This document shows, piece by piece, positions 1 to 6,517 of a stretch of DNA of 16,711 nt (position 1 is its first letter; the number at the start of each line of letters is the position of its first letter). The notes beneath the pieces are model-generated. The model searched no databases, was not told where the DNA came from, and saw only the letters and a program-made list of their open reading frames with translations. The stretch covers positions 1 through 16,711 of the forward strand of contig CAYZFR010000076.1 in assembly GCA_964477875.1 (NCBI GenBank), in the 5' to 3' direction. Position numbers and translations under genes: made by a program. This stretch comes from Kuafuiihalomonas sp964477875 (GTDB lineage: Bacteria; Myxococcota; Kuafuiibacteriia; Kuafuiibacteriales; Kuafuiibacteriaceae).

Positions 1-720
1 GACGCCCCTCAAGGTCTGCCTCAGGGCCTGGCCATCGCCGGGGACGCGATCACCGGTACGCCGCTGGTCCCCGGCGAGACCCAGGTAACGCTGGAGGTGG
101 AGGACTCGGTCGGCACCACCAATCAGCGCGACGTCCTCCTCGCCATCGAGAGCGCCAACCTCGAAGTCTCGACCGCGTCGCTCCCGGACGGGGAAGCCGG
201 CGCGCCCTACAGCGAGAGCCTGACGGCGATCGGTGGGCTCGAGCCCTACACTTGGACCATCGACGCCGGCGCCCTCCCCGGCGGCCTCAGCTTGAGCGAA
301 GCGGGCTTGCTGTCCGGAACGCCGAGCCAGTTCGGCCTCTTCCCGGTGCGCTATCGAGTCACCGACGCGAATGACGAATTCGCCACCCGCGAGCTCGTCC
401 TCACCATCGACCCCCCCGCCACCGCCCTCGCCATCGTGTCGGCGTCGAGCCTGCCCAACGCGCGGGTCGACGAGGGCTATCTGGCCAGGATCGAGGCCAG
501 CGGAGGAACGACCATCGACTACACCTGGTCGGTGACCGGCGGCAGCCTCCCGATGGGCCTCGAGCTGGAGTCCGAAGGCACGCCCTCCACCTTCATCCTC
601 GGCTTTCCGACCCAAGACGGAACCTTCGCCTTCACCATCACGGTGGAAGACAGCGGCGGTCAGACGGCCAGCCAGGCTTTCGACCTGACCGTCGACACTT
701 CCTCCACGACCGGCGGATGA
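1..720 (+). CDS. C-terminal part of a putative-Ig (He_PIG) repeat protein, 5' end outside window
   Basis: The reading frame is open from base 1, so only the last 239 residues of a larger protein are visible; the GTG at 97 is internal, not a start. The sequence is a series of putative-Ig (He_PIG, cadherin-like) modules: a partial one at residues 1-50, a second at about 54-137 and a third at about 142-233. Each carries family hallmarks: a G-x-P-Y-S/Y-ES/AR strand near the start, a PYTW or DYTWSV motif, LPxGLxL, and an SGTP or equivalent turn before the last strands ending in T-I-D or TVD. Such modules occur in secreted or surface proteins of delta-type bacteria and in adhesins or large multidomain enzymes. 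No anchor, sorting signal or catalytic domain is seen before the stop, and the protein ends in a short Ser/Thr/Gly tail. The missing N-terminus decides its function. It converges on the ATPase gene, with 28 bases between the stops. Confidence 0.85.
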   Translation, partial: DAPQGLPQGLAIAGDAITGTPLVPGETQVTLEVEDSVGTTNQRDVLLAIESANLEVSTASLPDGEAGAPYSESLTAIGGLEPYTWTIDAGALPGGLSLSEAGLLSGTPSQFGLFPVRYRVTDANDEFATRELVLTIDPPATALAIVSASSLPNARVDEGYLARIEASGGTTIDYTWSVTGGSLPMGLELESEGTPSTFILGFPTQDGTFAFTITVEDSGGQTASQAFDLTVDTSSTTGG

Positions 721-748
721 GCGGGCCGGCCGGCGGCGAGGCCGACTC

Positions 749-2233
749 CTAGCCCTCTTCCCTTCGCTCGAAGAGATCGAGGACGGAGGCGTCCTGGGTC
801 GCCGGCCGGGCGCGCGTCTTGGCCCAGTCGCGCAGCGCCTTGATGCGCTCCTCGTAGGTCGCGTAGAGCGGGACCGTCTGCTGCAGCCCGATGTCCAGGT
901 CTTCCTGACTGAGCTCGCGGTTGGCGGAGAAGGCCCGGTACAGGCCGGCCACCACGACCTGCTCGAGTTCCGCCCCCGACAGGTGCTCGGCCCGGCGGGC
1001 CAAGGCCTCCAGCTGAGGGAAGGCGCTGGGCTCTCTATTGCGCCGGGCCAAGTGGATCTGAAGGATTTGCAGTCGCTCCCGGGGGTTCGGGAGGTCGACG
1101 AAAAACACTTCGTCGAAGCGCCCGCGTCGCAGCAGCTCGGGCGGGAGGCTCTTCACCTCGTTGGCCGTCGCGACCACGAAGACCTCGCTCCGCTTTTCGG
1201 CGAGCCAGGTGAGAAAGGACCCGAACACCCGACTCCCGGCGTCGTCGGCGTCCACTTGGGCGAAGCCTTTTTCGATCTCATCCACCCACAGAACCACCGG
1301 AGCCAGGCTCTCCGAGACCTTGATCGCCTGCCGAATGGCGGCTTCGGGCGCGGTGGCGCCGGAGAACACGGCGGACAGGTCGAGACGCAGGAGCGGGAAC
1401 TTCCAGAGCTCCGCCACCGCCTTGGCCGATAGGCTCTTGCCGCAGCCCTGAACGCCCAACAGCAAGAGCCCCTTCGGCGGTGGTAGCCCGAAGGCTCTCG
1501 CTTCTTCCCCGAAGGCCCGGCTGCGTTCGCCGAGCCATCGCTTCAGCGCCTCCAGCCCGCCGACATCTCCGAGGCTCGGCCCGAGCTCGTGAAACTCCAG
1601 GCTGTCGGTGCTGCGAAGCGCGTGCTTCTTCTCCTCCACCACCAGCCCCAGGTCGTCCTTTCGGAGGCCGCGGCGCTGCACCAGCACCTTGCGGAAGATC
1701 CGCTGGGCCTCCTTCGCCGTCAGGCCGAGGGCGGCCCGGACGGCGCCCTCCGCCGCTTCCACCTCGAGCTTCTCTTCCTCGCCCACGCGCCGCAGGACCT
1801 CGTTCAACTCCTCGGCCTTGGGCAGCGGGAGGTCCAAGACTGCCACGTCCTTTTCGAGCTCAGGGGGAAGCACCAGGACTGGCGCCACCACGAGCAAGGT
1901 TTGGCGACGCTGCGCGAAGATCTCGAAGCGGTCGCGCAGTCTGCGGATCACCCGGGGGTCCGAAAGCCGCCGGTGAAGGTCGAACATGAGGACCAGCGCC
2001 GGAGCGCTCTCCGCGTCCAGCCGATGCAGGGCCCCCTCGGCATCCAACTCTCCCTCGTCGTCGCCGAAGCCCCTGGAGGCGGTCCAACGCAGGACCTTCT
2101 GCTTGGTCCCGGTGCCGGCCCGCCGGGCGATGGCCTCTGCCCGCTCCTCTTCGTGCGTGACGAGGTAGACGATCGGGTACCCGGAGCGAATCAGGAGGGC
2201 GAGCTGACGGGCGAGGGGGTCGAGGAGGGCCAC
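749..2233 (-). CDS. Ycf46-like AAA+ ATPase
   Basis: A 494-residue protein resembling the Ycf46 family of AAA+ ATPases known from cyanobacteria, plastids and many bacteria, whose cellular role is poorly defined. The N-terminal half carries the family opening (residues 10-30, LALLIRSGYPIVYLVTHEEE). The AAA module follows: VGGLEALKRWL at 224-234, Walker A GVQGCGKS at 260-267, Walker B VVLWVDEIEK at 313-322, sensor 1 ATAN at 355-358, arginine-finger region RRGRFD at 369-374 and a sensor 2-like LSGAELEQ. All ATPase residues look intact. The frame is open upstream to 2365, but that part overlaps the preceding gene and is Ser/Thr/Arg-rich shadow. I chose the GTG at 2233, 10 bases after the neighbour's stop, because the conserved N-terminus begins there. 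No good Shine-Dalgarno is visible, so coupling to the upstream gene is likely. It is the last gene of the minus-strand run. No transmembrane segment is seen. Confidence 0.85.
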   Translation of the reverse strand: MALLDPLARQLALLIRSGYPIVYLVTHEEERAEAIARRAGTGTKQKVLRWTASRGFGDDEGELDAEGALHRLDAESAPALVLMFDLHRRLSDPRVIRRLRDRFEIFAQRRQTLLVVAPVLVLPPELEKDVAVLDLPLPKAEELNEVLRRVGEEEKLEVEAAEGAVRAALGLTAKEAQRIFRKVLVQRRGLRKDDLGLVVEEKKHALRSTDSLEFHELGPSLGDVGGLEALKRWLGERSRAFGEEARAFGLPPPKGLLLLGVQGCGKSLSAKAVAELWKFPLLRLDLSAVFSGATAPEAAIRQAIKVSESLAPVVLWVDEIEKGFAQVDADDAGSRVFGSFLTWLAEKRSEVFVVATANEVKSLPPELLRRGRFDEVFFVDLPNPRERLQILQIHLARRNREPSAFPQLEALARRAEHLSGAELEQVVVAGLYRAFSANRELSQEDLDIGLQQTVPLYATYEERIKALRDWAKTRARPATQDASVLDLFERREEG

Positions 2234-2243
2234 GAGCTGACGC

Positions 2244-2807
2244 CTATTCGACGCGCAGACCGCGCTCGACACGAAGTTCGAAGGTCTTGAGCCGTTCTTG
2301 GCCTTCCTCGAGGAAGTTGAGCAGGCTGCCCGAGTAGTCGTCGCGGTCGAAGATCTGCGGGTCACAGGCGAGCATCAGGTCCCGAAGTCGCTCTCCCATT
2401 CCCAGGATCTGCGTGCCGAGCTCGCCCAGAGGAATCGCCGTGGGTTCGAGTAGAAACCCTTCGGGCTCGTAGGGGTCGCCAGCAAAGAAGGACACCATGG
2501 CGTCGTTGCCCGCCGGCTCCAGGGCCAAACCGTGCTCGCTCTCGGCGAGGAGTATGGTCTCGGGCTCTCCGTCGATGACGTAGGGCAGCGCCTTCACCGT
2601 ATTGGTGACCAAAGAGAACAGCGGGTCGGGCCGGAGCGACAGGATGGGTGCACCCTCCTCCAGGACCGTGATGGCGCCGTAGACGTCGGGCCACGGGAGG
2701 CGGCTTCCGACGTCATCGAGCTTCAGAGCCGATCTGCTGTCGACGTGATCGGCGCCTTCGTCCGGGTCCCCCAGGTACACGACGAAGTCCACCTCCAGCG
2801 CCTTCAT
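2244..2807 (-). CDS. Hypothetical protein upstream of Ycf46-like ATPase
   Basis: I do not recognise this 187-residue protein. It is acidic, has no signal peptide or membrane segment, and is probably cytoplasmic. It opens with MKALEVDFVVYLGDPDEGAD and has a central segment rich in L, V, P and E. A near-invariant-looking patch, GNDAMVSFFAGDPYEP, lies around residues 110-125, and an amphipathic C-terminal helix ends in ERGLRVE. The frame extends to a GTG at 2837. I prefer the ATG at 2807 because a purine-rich GGGGGAAGGG lies immediately before it, though closer than usual; the ATG at 2819 is an alternative. It lies between the Roadblock gene (45-base gap upstream) and the AAA+ ATPase (10 bases downstream), and so is probably co-transcribed with the ATPase. 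A substrate-adaptor or partner role for the ATPase is only a guess from position. Confidence 0.7.
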   Translation of the reverse strand: MKALEVDFVVYLGDPDEGADHVDSRSALKLDDVGSRLPWPDVYGAITVLEEGAPILSLRPDPLFSLVTNTVKALPYVIDGEPETILLAESEHGLALEPAGNDAMVSFFAGDPYEPEGFLLEPTAIPLGELGTQILGMGERLRDLMLACDPQIFDRDDYSGSLLNFLEEGQERLKTFELRVERGLRVE

Positions 2808-2829
2808 CCCTTCCCCCATGAAGATCAGA

Positions 2830-2838
2830 AGTATCACA
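2830..2838 (-). promoter_or_regulatory. Possible extended -10 element before hypothetical gene
   Basis: On the minus strand, TGTGATACT in the 45-base gap after the Roadblock gene looks like an extended sigma-70 -10 box (TGn plus GATACT, four of six matches). A start about seven bases downstream would precede the ATG at 2807 by some 15 bases. There is no good -35 at 17 bases; ATGACT at 15 bases is the nearest. It may be a weak internal promoter for the unknown gene and ATPase, or chance. Confidence 0.22.
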
Positions 2839-2852
2839 GTGGACCGAGGGAG

Positions 2853-3302
2853 TCATTGCAGCCGCTCGCCCAGCATCCGGCCGGCGGCGGCCAGGCGGGC
2901 CCAAAGACCCGCCAACAGGTTCGGACGTCGCACGAAGACCACGATGTAGAAGTCTTCGGGCAGCGCGTGCAGAAGGACGTCGAGCTCCGCGTAGCGTAGG
3001 TCCACCGTCTGCACGTCGCCGGCGGCGCCGCGCTTCGCGATGCGCTGCATCAGGCGAAGAGGGCCGCAGGTCTCGGCGCTCCCGAGGCGGAGCAGGAAGT
3101 CCGGCGTCGGGACATCGACGGAGAAGGCGTTGGGCATGTGACGGGCCGCTTGCTCGGCCGCGCCGGGCGGAAGCTCGGCCCGGCCGCGACTCGTCGCGAC
3201 CATTTCCCCTTCGTCGTCGCACAGGACCGCGCCAATGACGTCGGGGTTGTCGCAGAGGTCAGCGAGCACCGCCTCGAACTCGTTCAGTTCGGTGCCATCC
3301 AC
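2853..3302 (-). CDS. Roadblock/LC7-domain protein
   Basis: A 149-residue cytoplasmic protein with the look of a single Roadblock/LC7 domain. An N-terminal helix (NEFEAVLADL) is followed by the strand-turn-strand VIGAVLCDDEGEMVAT at about 23-38. Helices and further strands follow, then a final DFYIVVFVRRPNLLAGLWARL (about 116-136). In characterised bacterial relatives such as MglB, this domain acts as a regulator or GTPase-activating protein for small Ras-like GTPases, or as a dimeric scaffold. No GTPase is encoded in this window, so the partner is unknown. The GTG start at 3302 is supported by a GGAGG six bases upstream. It overlaps the stop of the preceding M17-N gene by 19 bases, indicating translational coupling. 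The frame runs further upstream but is Arg/Gly-rich shadow over that gene. The Roadblock assignment rests on pattern and predicted fold order, not on a strict motif, and needs a profile search. Confidence 0.72.
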   Translation of the reverse strand: MDGTELNEFEAVLADLCDNPDVIGAVLCDDEGEMVATSRGRAELPPGAAEQAARHMPNAFSVDVPTPDFLLRLGSAETCGPLRLMQRIAKRGAAGDVQTVDLRYAELDVLLHALPEDFYIVVFVRRPNLLAGLWARLAAAGRMLGERLQ

Positions 3303-3832
3303 ATCAAGCCTCCGTCTCGGGCCCAGCCCTTCACCCGCTCGGCCGCGCTCCGCAGAGCGCCCCCGTCGAGGAGGACCAATCGCTCGAAGCTTCGGGCACG
3401 GCGAGCCATGGCCGCCAACAGCACCTCCGCGAAGTCGAGGTCCATGGCGTCCTCCTTCTCGGCCAGGAACTGGGGCGCGGTCGGAGGCGCAAAGGCGAAG
3501 GTCTTGGCGCCTGCGTCGGCCAGCACGTCGAGGCTCGCCTCGATGCGCTCTCGGACCTGGAGCTCTCGAACCGCCGCCGGCTTTCCGAGGCCGAACAGAA
3601 AGAGCCGGTGAGCCCCCAGCCTGCCTCCACACGGCGTGAGCAGCGGTGCACGACCATCGAAGCTTCCACCCTTCAGCAGCCGCGCCACGGCGCCACACAT
3701 GCGCCAATCGACATAGCCGCAGACGTGACGAGGCTGGGCCCTCCGCTCGAACATGGGCAGGGCCAGCGCGTCGACCTCCAGCGCATCGAGGCCGGCTGGC
3801 GTGCCGGGATGAATCCGGATCTCACAGGGCAT
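3284..3832 (-). CDS. Stand-alone leucyl-aminopeptidase (M17) N-terminal-domain protein
   Basis: A 182-residue protein that matches the N-terminal, macro-like domain of M17 leucyl aminopeptidases. It has a DALALPMFER strand at 21-30, then GYVDWRMCGAVARLLKGG at 39-56 (family pattern: a D-x-R/x-N/C-G-x-x-S/A-R-L-L helix). GRLGAHRLFLFGLGK follows at 70-84, giving the typical 'xxRLLLxGLG' strand. The metal-binding peptidase domain with its NTDAEGRL-type signature is absent, so this is not an active aminopeptidase. In M17 enzymes the N-domain helps hexamer assembly and, in some cases, DNA binding. A nucleotide-ligand role is conceivable but unproven. The ATG at 3832 overlaps the nusB stop by 11 bases; the longer frame beginning at 3910 would run inside nusB and lacks family similarity. 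It sits between nusB and the Roadblock gene in one coupled chain. Confidence 0.75.
   Translation of the reverse strand: MPCEIRIHPGTPAGLDALEVDALALPMFERRAQPRHVCGYVDWRMCGAVARLLKGGSFDGRAPLLTPCGGRLGAHRLFLFGLGKPAAVRELQVRERIEASLDVLADAGAKTFAFAPPTAPQFLAEKEDAMDLDFAEVLLAAMARRARSFERLVLLDGGALRSAAERVKGWARDGGLMWMAPN
3309..3313 (-). promoter_or_regulatory. Shine-Dalgarno GGAGG fixing the Roadblock gene start
   Basis: GGAGG on the minus strand, followed by six bases and then GTG at 3302. It lies inside the end of the upstream gene and decides the start of a frame that is otherwise open for another 400 bases. Confidence 0.65.
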
Positions 3833-4298
3833 CCGCGCCCGCCTTTCCCAGCCGATCGAGGATCCCGTTGACGAAGGCCTTCGCCTCGGCGGCCCCGAAG
3901 AGCTTCGCAAGCTCGATCGCCTCGTTCATGACCACCCGGGGCGGAATCGACTTCTCGTAGCCGAGCTCGAAGGCGCCGAGGCGGAGCAAGTTGCGTTCGA
4001 CCAGCGCCATGCGCTCGATGCGCCACTTCCGCGAAGCTTCGGAGATCCGAGCGTCGATGGCCTCCCGATGGCGCTCGACACCGCGTACGATCTTCTCGGC
4101 ATAGGTCTTCGCGCTCGGGTCGAGCTGCAGGCGAACGCTCTCCGCGTCCGGAGGGGCCCAAGGCGGTGGCGGGTCGAGCTCCTGCTCCAAGAAGTGGCTC
4201 CAGAAACGAGCGAGCGCCCAGTCGGCGCGCTGGCCGGTCACGTCCATGCCGTAGAGCATCATCAGGGCGCACTCGCGCGCCCTTCGCCGAGGGGTCAC
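3822..4298 (-). CDS. nusB: Transcription antitermination factor NusB
   Basis: NusB binds boxA RNA with NusE (ribosomal protein S10) and promotes antitermination of ribosomal RNA transcription. The 158-residue product has the all-helical family layout. The N-terminal segment is PRRRARECALMMLYGMD (positions 3-19). A variable middle contains a DPPPPWAPPD insert. The C-terminal core carries WRIERMALVERNLLRLGAFE at 92-111 and PPRVVMNEAIELAKLFG at 119-135, ending in FVNGILDRL. Length is slightly above the usual 130-150. The GTG start at 4298 shares four bases (GTGA) with the ribH stop and is preceded by GGAAAG. Following ribH directly is the common arrangement in bacteria. The frame extends further upstream but overlaps ribH and has no family match. 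Confidence 0.96.
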   Translation of the reverse strand: MTPRRRARECALMMLYGMDVTGQRADWALARFWSHFLEQELDPPPPWAPPDAESVRLQLDPSAKTYAEKIVRGVERHREAIDARISEASRKWRIERMALVERNLLRLGAFELGYEKSIPPRVVMNEAIELAKLFGAAEAKAFVNGILDRLGKAGADAL

Positions 4299-4729
4299 GT
4301 CAGCTTTCCGCGGATCCGACACATGGTCAGGACCGCGTCGGCGGCCTCTGCACCCTTGTTGCCCATCTTGCTGCCGGCGCGCTCGAAAGCCTGCTCCAGG
4401 GTGTCGGTGGTCAGGACCCCGAAGCCGACCGGAATCCCGTGGGTCTGCTGAACCCCGGCCGCCCCCCTCGCCGCCTGGCCGGCTACGAAGTCGAAGTGGG
4501 GCGTAGAGCCGCGGATGACGCAACCGAGGGCCAAGAGCCCGTCGAAGCGTCCGCTTTGGGCCATCCACTGAAGCGCCAGCGGGAGCTCCCAGGCCCCCGG
4601 CACCCAGTGGGTCTCGGTCGCTTCGGCAGGGACGCCTCGCTCTTCCAAACAAAGGCGCGCCCCCTGGAGCAGCGGCTCGGTGACCAGACGGTTGAAGGAT
4701 GAAACGACGATCCCCACTCTCGGCGTCAT
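4295..4729 (-). CDS. ribH: 6,7-dimethyl-8-ribityllumazine synthase
   Basis: Lumazine synthase condenses 5-amino-6-ribitylamino-uracil with 3,4-dihydroxy-2-butanone 4-phosphate, the penultimate step of riboflavin synthesis, usually as a 60-mer or pentamer. Family motifs are complete. SFN at 11-13 lies in the substrate pocket, GAWELP at 45-50 (Trp where Phe is common) precedes GCVIRGSTPHFDFV at 69-82 with catalytic His78, and GVLTTDTLEQAFERAG at 104-119 carries the phosphate-binding Arg117. GSKMGNKGAEAA follows. At 144 residues it is somewhat short, because it starts almost at the first strand. The ATG at 4729 shares ATGA with the ribB stop and has GGGAG six bases upstream, so the start is secure. 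It precedes nusB with a GTGA overlap. Confidence 0.97.
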   Translation of the reverse strand: MTPRVGIVVSSFNRLVTEPLLQGARLCLEERGVPAEATETHWVPGAWELPLALQWMAQSGRFDGLLALGCVIRGSTPHFDFVAGQAARGAAGVQQTHGIPVGFGVLTTDTLEQAFERAGSKMGNKGAEAADAVLTMCRIRGKLT

Positions 4730-5862
4730 GATGCGCTCCCGCCGGGTTGGTAGGGCACTCGGTCCAACAACTCCAGACCGAATCCCTCCAAGCCCACGAT
4801 TCGGAAATCACGATTCGTGATCAGGCGGAAGCGCCGCACGCCCAGGGTTCGCAGGATTTGGGCTCCGGTCCCAAACTCACGCAGGTCGAGACGCCCTCCG
4901 ACTTTGTCGTAGGTCGACGGCGGGCCCCCTTCCTCGAGGGCGTTCAGCCGCTCCGCCATGCTGGAGCTGGCCCCTCGACGGCACAGGTAGACGAACACGC
5001 CCGCTTCGGCCTCGCTCATGGCCGCTATGGCCCCCCTTAGCTCGGCCCCGCCTCCCGACACGGCAAGGGCGACCAGATCGGCCGGAAGATCTAGGGACTG
5101 GACTCGCACCAAGCAGGGGACTTCGGGCCGAAGCTCCCCCTTGACGAAGGCGAGGTGCTCCTGACCGTCCACCCGGCTCGAGAGCACCACCGCCCGCACC
5201 GGGCCGAGGGGTTCCATCTGGACCTCTCGCTCCGCCACCACATCGACCAGGCTCTCCCGAGTGGAGCGAAAGGCGATCATCTCGGCGATGGTGACGATTC
5301 GGAGCCCGTGCCTGGCGGCAAAGGCCTCGAGGTCCGGGCGCCGCGCCATGGTGCCGTCGTCGTTCATGATCTCGCAGATCACGCCGCTCGGCTGCAGGCC
5401 GGCCAGCCGGGCCAGGTCGACCGAGCCTTCGGTCTGCCCCGTCCGGACGAGGACGCCGCCATCCCGGGCCCGGATGGGGAAGACGTGGCCGGGGGTGACG
5501 AGGTCCTCGGGCTTGGCCTCGGCGGCCACCGCGGTCCGAATGGTGTGGGCCCGATCGGCGGCGCTGATGCCCGTGGACACGCCCTCCCGGGCCTCTATCG
5601 ACACCGTGAAGCCCGTCTCGAAGGCCGAGGTATTGCGGTCCACCATCATACGAAGGCCGAGGGATTGGGTCTTGTCCTCGGTCAGGGTCAGACAGATCAG
5701 ACCTCGACCGTGGACGGCCATGAAATTGATGGCCTCCGGCGTGATCAGGTCGGCTGCCATGCATAGGTCGCCTTCGTTCTCCCTGTCCTCGTCGTCGACG
5801 AGGATGACCATCTTGCCGTCCGCGATGTCGCGGATGGCCGCCTGCACGTTCTCGAAGCTCAC
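4726..5862 (-). CDS. ribB: 3,4-dihydroxy-2-butanone-4-phosphate synthase fused to a degenerate GTP cyclohydrolase II domain
   Basis: A 378-residue two-domain protein. The N-terminal RibB domain (about 1-205) makes 3,4-dihydroxy-2-butanone 4-phosphate from ribulose 5-phosphate. It carries DDEDRENEGDL at 23-33 with metal ligand Glu28, HGRGLICL at 51-58, TPGHVFPIR at 123-131 and NDDGTMARRPDL at 167-178. The usual R-x-G-H-T-E-A motif reads RTGQTEG at 140-146, with Gln143 (codon CAG) where the second metal-ligand histidine is expected. The C-terminal domain (about 206-370) aligns with GTP cyclohydrolase II: EHLAFVKGE, FGTGAQILRTLGV and GLEGFGLELLDRVPY remain. The three zinc cysteines of the CLTGD...RCDCG region and the RQEGRGIGL catalytic motif are gone, replaced by LDLPAD, VSGGGAEL and LCRRGASSSM. 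It resembles the RibBX variant described in Proteobacteria. The GTG at 5862 overlaps the ribE stop as GTGA. No frameshift is evident. Confidence 0.93.
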   Translation of the reverse strand: MSFENVQAAIRDIADGKMVILVDDEDRENEGDLCMAADLITPEAINFMAVHGRGLICLTLTEDKTQSLGLRMMVDRNTSAFETGFTVSIEAREGVSTGISAADRAHTIRTAVAAEAKPEDLVTPGHVFPIRARDGGVLVRTGQTEGSVDLARLAGLQPSGVICEIMNDDGTMARRPDLEAFAARHGLRIVTIAEMIAFRSTRESLVDVVAEREVQMEPLGPVRAVVLSSRVDGQEHLAFVKGELRPEVPCLVRVQSLDLPADLVALAVSGGGAELRGAIAAMSEAEAGVFVYLCRRGASSSMAERLNALEEGGPPSTYDKVGGRLDLREFGTGAQILRTLGVRRFRLITNRDFRIVGLEGFGLELLDRVPYQPGGSAS

Positions 5863-6485
5863 GAGCGCCCCAAACCAGCCCCGCCCGTCCCGGGCAACTG
5901 CGCGCCGGGAAACAAAGCGTCGACGTAGCGCGCCACGAGATCGACCTCGATGTTGACCGGGTCGCCGAGGCTGAGGTCCGACAGGGAGGTCTCCCGCCAG
6001 GTGTGAGGTATGATCGACACCCCGAAGCGCCCTTCTGCTCGTCCGGTCACGGTCAGCGAGATGCCGTCTACCGCGACCGAGCCCCGTGGAATGACGAGTC
6101 GGAGCAGCTCGGGCGCCAAGACGAAGTCGAGATCCCACGCGTTGTCTCGGGCCTCGACGCGGGCCAGGGTCGCCACCCCGTCCACATGCCCCTGGACCAG
6201 ATGCCCCCCCATGCGGGTGGTAGGAAGCAGCGAGCGCTCGAGGTTGAGTCGCTGACCGATGGCCCAGCGCCCGGCCGTGGTCCGGGCCAGGGTCTCGGGC
6301 CCGACGTCGACCTGAACCCGGCCCCCCTCGACGCCCACCGCGGTCAAGCAGACCCCGCTGTGGGCGATCGAGTCCCCGATCTCGACGTCTTCGAAGGGCA
6401 TCTCGGTTTCGAGGAGAGCGCCCCCCTCGACTCCGGCTTCGCTGCGAAGGATCCGACCCGTCGCCTCGACAAGTCCGGTGAACAT
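5859..6485 (-). CDS. ribE: Riboflavin synthase alpha subunit
   Basis: Riboflavin synthase dismutates two 6,7-dimethyl-8-ribityllumazine molecules into riboflavin and the pyrimidine that is recycled by lumazine synthase. The 208-residue product has two lumazine-binding barrels. The first starts with the canonical MFTGLVEATG and contains GDSIAHSGVCLTAV. The second begins at about 93 with MGGHLVQGHVDGVATL and contains VAVDGISLTV and IPHTWRETSL. Length is normal for the family. I chose the ATG at 6485 because MFTGLV is the near-invariant N-terminus; the open frame upstream is unrelated Arg/Gly-rich sequence. It follows the reductase gene by 32 bases and overlaps the ribB start as GTGA. Its C-terminal tail after residue 195 (rich in Gly) is not conserved. 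The symbol follows Bacillus-type use; the E. coli name is ribC. Confidence 0.96.
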   Translation of the reverse strand: MFTGLVEATGRILRSEAGVEGGALLETEMPFEDVEIGDSIAHSGVCLTAVGVEGGRVQVDVGPETLARTTAGRWAIGQRLNLERSLLPTTRMGGHLVQGHVDGVATLARVEARDNAWDLDFVLAPELLRLVIPRGSVAVDGISLTVTGRAEGRFGVSIIPHTWRETSLSDLSLGDPVNIEVDLVARYVDALFPGAQLPGTGGAGLGRS

Positions 6486-6517
6486 CTCTGGACCGATCGA
6501 CGCGACGCTCCGGGGGG

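Noticed and set aside
721..748. GC palindrome GGCCGGCC and a five-base stem (727-744) between the convergent genes as a bidirectional terminator
   Set aside because: The stem is short and there is no T-run on either strand. In DNA this GC-rich, such matches arise easily.
2234..2365. N-terminal extension of the Ycf46-like ATPase to 2365
   Set aside because: The extension is antisense-like Ser/Thr/Arg-rich sequence overlapping the end of the preceding gene. The family N-terminus begins just after the GTG at 2233.
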